The position numbers and the translations under genes were made by a program. Below are positions 4,556-5,289 of a stretch of 5,289 nucleotides of DNA, one piece after another; positions within the stretch are counted from its first letter, which is position 1; every line of letters starts with the position of its first letter. This DNA comes from Desulfuromonadaceae bacterium (GTDB lineage Bacteria > Desulfobacterota > Desulfuromonadia > Desulfuromonadales > Syntrophotaleaceae). The DNA is taken from contig JAIOSZ010000023.1 in assembly GCA_021107335.1 (NCBI GenBank), forward strand, positions 1-5,289, in the 5' to 3' direction. A model generated the notes under the pieces. It was not told the DNA's origin, searched no databases, and saw only the letters and a program-made list of their open reading frames with translations.

Positions 4556-5289
4556 TTAAGAGGATTTGCGGTCCAATGACCGGTACTGAATGGCTTCGGC
4601 CAGATGCACTTGGAGAATCTGTTCCTCGCCGGCAAGATCGGCGATGGTGCGGGCCACTTTGAGGATGCGGGTGTAGGTCCGAGCTGAAAAACCGAGCCGG
4701 TCGGTGACCTTTTCCATCAACTTTTGGCCTGCTTCGTCGAGAGAACAGAAGCGGCGTAGCTGATGAGGGGTCATGGCGGCATTGCACACCGTGGAACTGT
4801 TGATAAAACGCTGCTGTTGTCGTAGCCGGGCTTCTTTTACCCGATTGCGAATAGTGGCACTGTTCTCAGCTTCGTCGGTCGTCGAAAGTTCTTTATGGCT
4901 GATGCGCGGTACTTCGATGTGCAGATCGATGCGATCAAGCAGCGGACCGGACAGACGGTTGCGGTAGCGGCGGGTCATCGGAGGCGTGCAGGTGCATTCG
5001 TGCAAGGCATCACCCAGGTAGCCACAGGGGCAGGGGTTCATGGCGGCCACCAGCATAAAATCGGAAGGATAGGTAAGGGTCGAAGCCGCTCGGCTGATGG
5101 TGACCGCGCCGTCCTCTAGGGGCTGGCGCAACATTTCCAGTACATTTTTCTTGAATTCGGGCAACTCATCGAGGAACAGCACACCGTTGTGCGCTAAGGA
5201 GACTTCGCCCGGTTTGGGTACCGAGCCACCGCCGATCAGGCCGGCGTCGGATATGCTGTGATGAGGGCTGCGAAAGGGTCGGCTGCGGA
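4556..5289 (-). CDS. comM: ComM/YifB-type AAA+ ATPase, C-terminal half (5' end outside the window)
   Basis: The last 243 residues of a Mg-chelatase-like AAA+ protein; full ComM proteins are about 500 aa, so the Lon-like N-terminal domain and Walker A lie beyond the right edge. Visible in order: [19 protein letters not shown] (3-21), Walker B VLFLDE (36-41), [13 protein letters not shown] (81-93), a second Cys pair CTC (98-100), [15 protein letters not shown] (113-127), and the C-terminal domain with [22 protein letters not shown] and the ending YRSLDRKSS. In naturally competent bacteria ComM is a hexameric helicase that drives branch migration when incoming DNA is integrated; many non-competent species also carry it, so competence is not proven here. 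The frame is open past the GTG at 5182 to the edge, so that codon is an internal Val, not the start. No neighbouring competence gene is visible. Confidence 0.95.
   Translation of the reverse strand, partial: RSRPFRSPHHSISDAGLIGGGSVPKPGEVSLAHNGVLFLDELPEFKKNVLEMLRQPLEDGAVTISRAASTLTYPSDFMLVAAMNPCPCGYLGDALHECTCTPPMTRRYRNRLSGPLLDRIDLHIEVPRISHKELSTTDEAENSATIRNRVKEARLRQQQRFINSSTVCNAAMTPHQLRRFCSLDEAGQKLMEKVTDRLGFSARTYTRILKVARTIADLAGEEQILQVHLAEAIQYRSLDRKSS

Noticed and set aside
4556..5182. Treating the ATPase as a complete 208-aa gene starting at GTG 5182
   Set aside because: The frame continues to the window edge with typical ComM sequence ([19 protein letters not shown]), so the GTG is an internal Val before the Walker B motif.

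Overview
The window looks like chromosomal DNA of a Gram-negative bacterium of moderate GC, most likely a deltaproteobacterium of the Desulfuromonas/Geobacter type. Three things point there: an outer-membrane OmpA-family lipoprotein with DUF4398-like helical repeats, a zinc-ribbon plus Tudor-like small protein of a kind I associate with deltaproteobacteria, and a Lys/Ala-rich small protein starting MARKPNYDYE. The lineage is inferred from protein style, not from a marker gene. No mobile element, CRISPR array, tRNA or rRNA is visible.

Layout, left to right. At the left edge (minus strand) lie the possible first 15 codons of a gene running off the window, then a 488-aa lipoprotein with a C-terminal peptidoglycan-binding OmpA domain (80-1546). 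About 515 bases without a convincing gene follow (1547-2061), holding a candidate promoter for the lipoprotein and two adjacent hairpins upstream of a plus-strand pair. That pair is a 134-aa zinc-ribbon/Tudor-like protein (2062-2466) and a 70-aa double-CxxC protein (2529-2741). A perfect 10-base palindrome (2773-2793) separates it from a convergent minus-strand gene of only 54 codons (2808-2972).

Next on the minus strand is a 66-aa cold shock protein (3106-3306) with a strong intrinsic terminator after it and a leader of about 200 nt before it. The leader carries several potential stems and a plausible sigma70 promoter at 3512-3540. A gene-free stretch of nearly 290 bases (3541-3827) holds three successive inverted repeats. 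It leads to the most unusual gene here: a 130-aa protein with an N-terminal export signal and three tandem C2H2-type zinc-finger-like repeats (3828-4220, minus). After 335 more gene-free bases comes the 3' half of a ComM/YifB-type AAA+ ATPase gene (4556-5289, minus), cut by the right edge.

Functional links between the genes are weak: these look like separate short transcription units. The recurring theme is small proteins with paired cysteines likely to bind zinc (134-aa, 70-aa and 130-aa proteins). I see no defined multi-gene novel system. The best candidates for something undescribed are the exported zinc-finger protein, the zinc-ribbon gene pair with its structured leader, and the structured non-coding stretch between the cold shock and zinc-finger genes.
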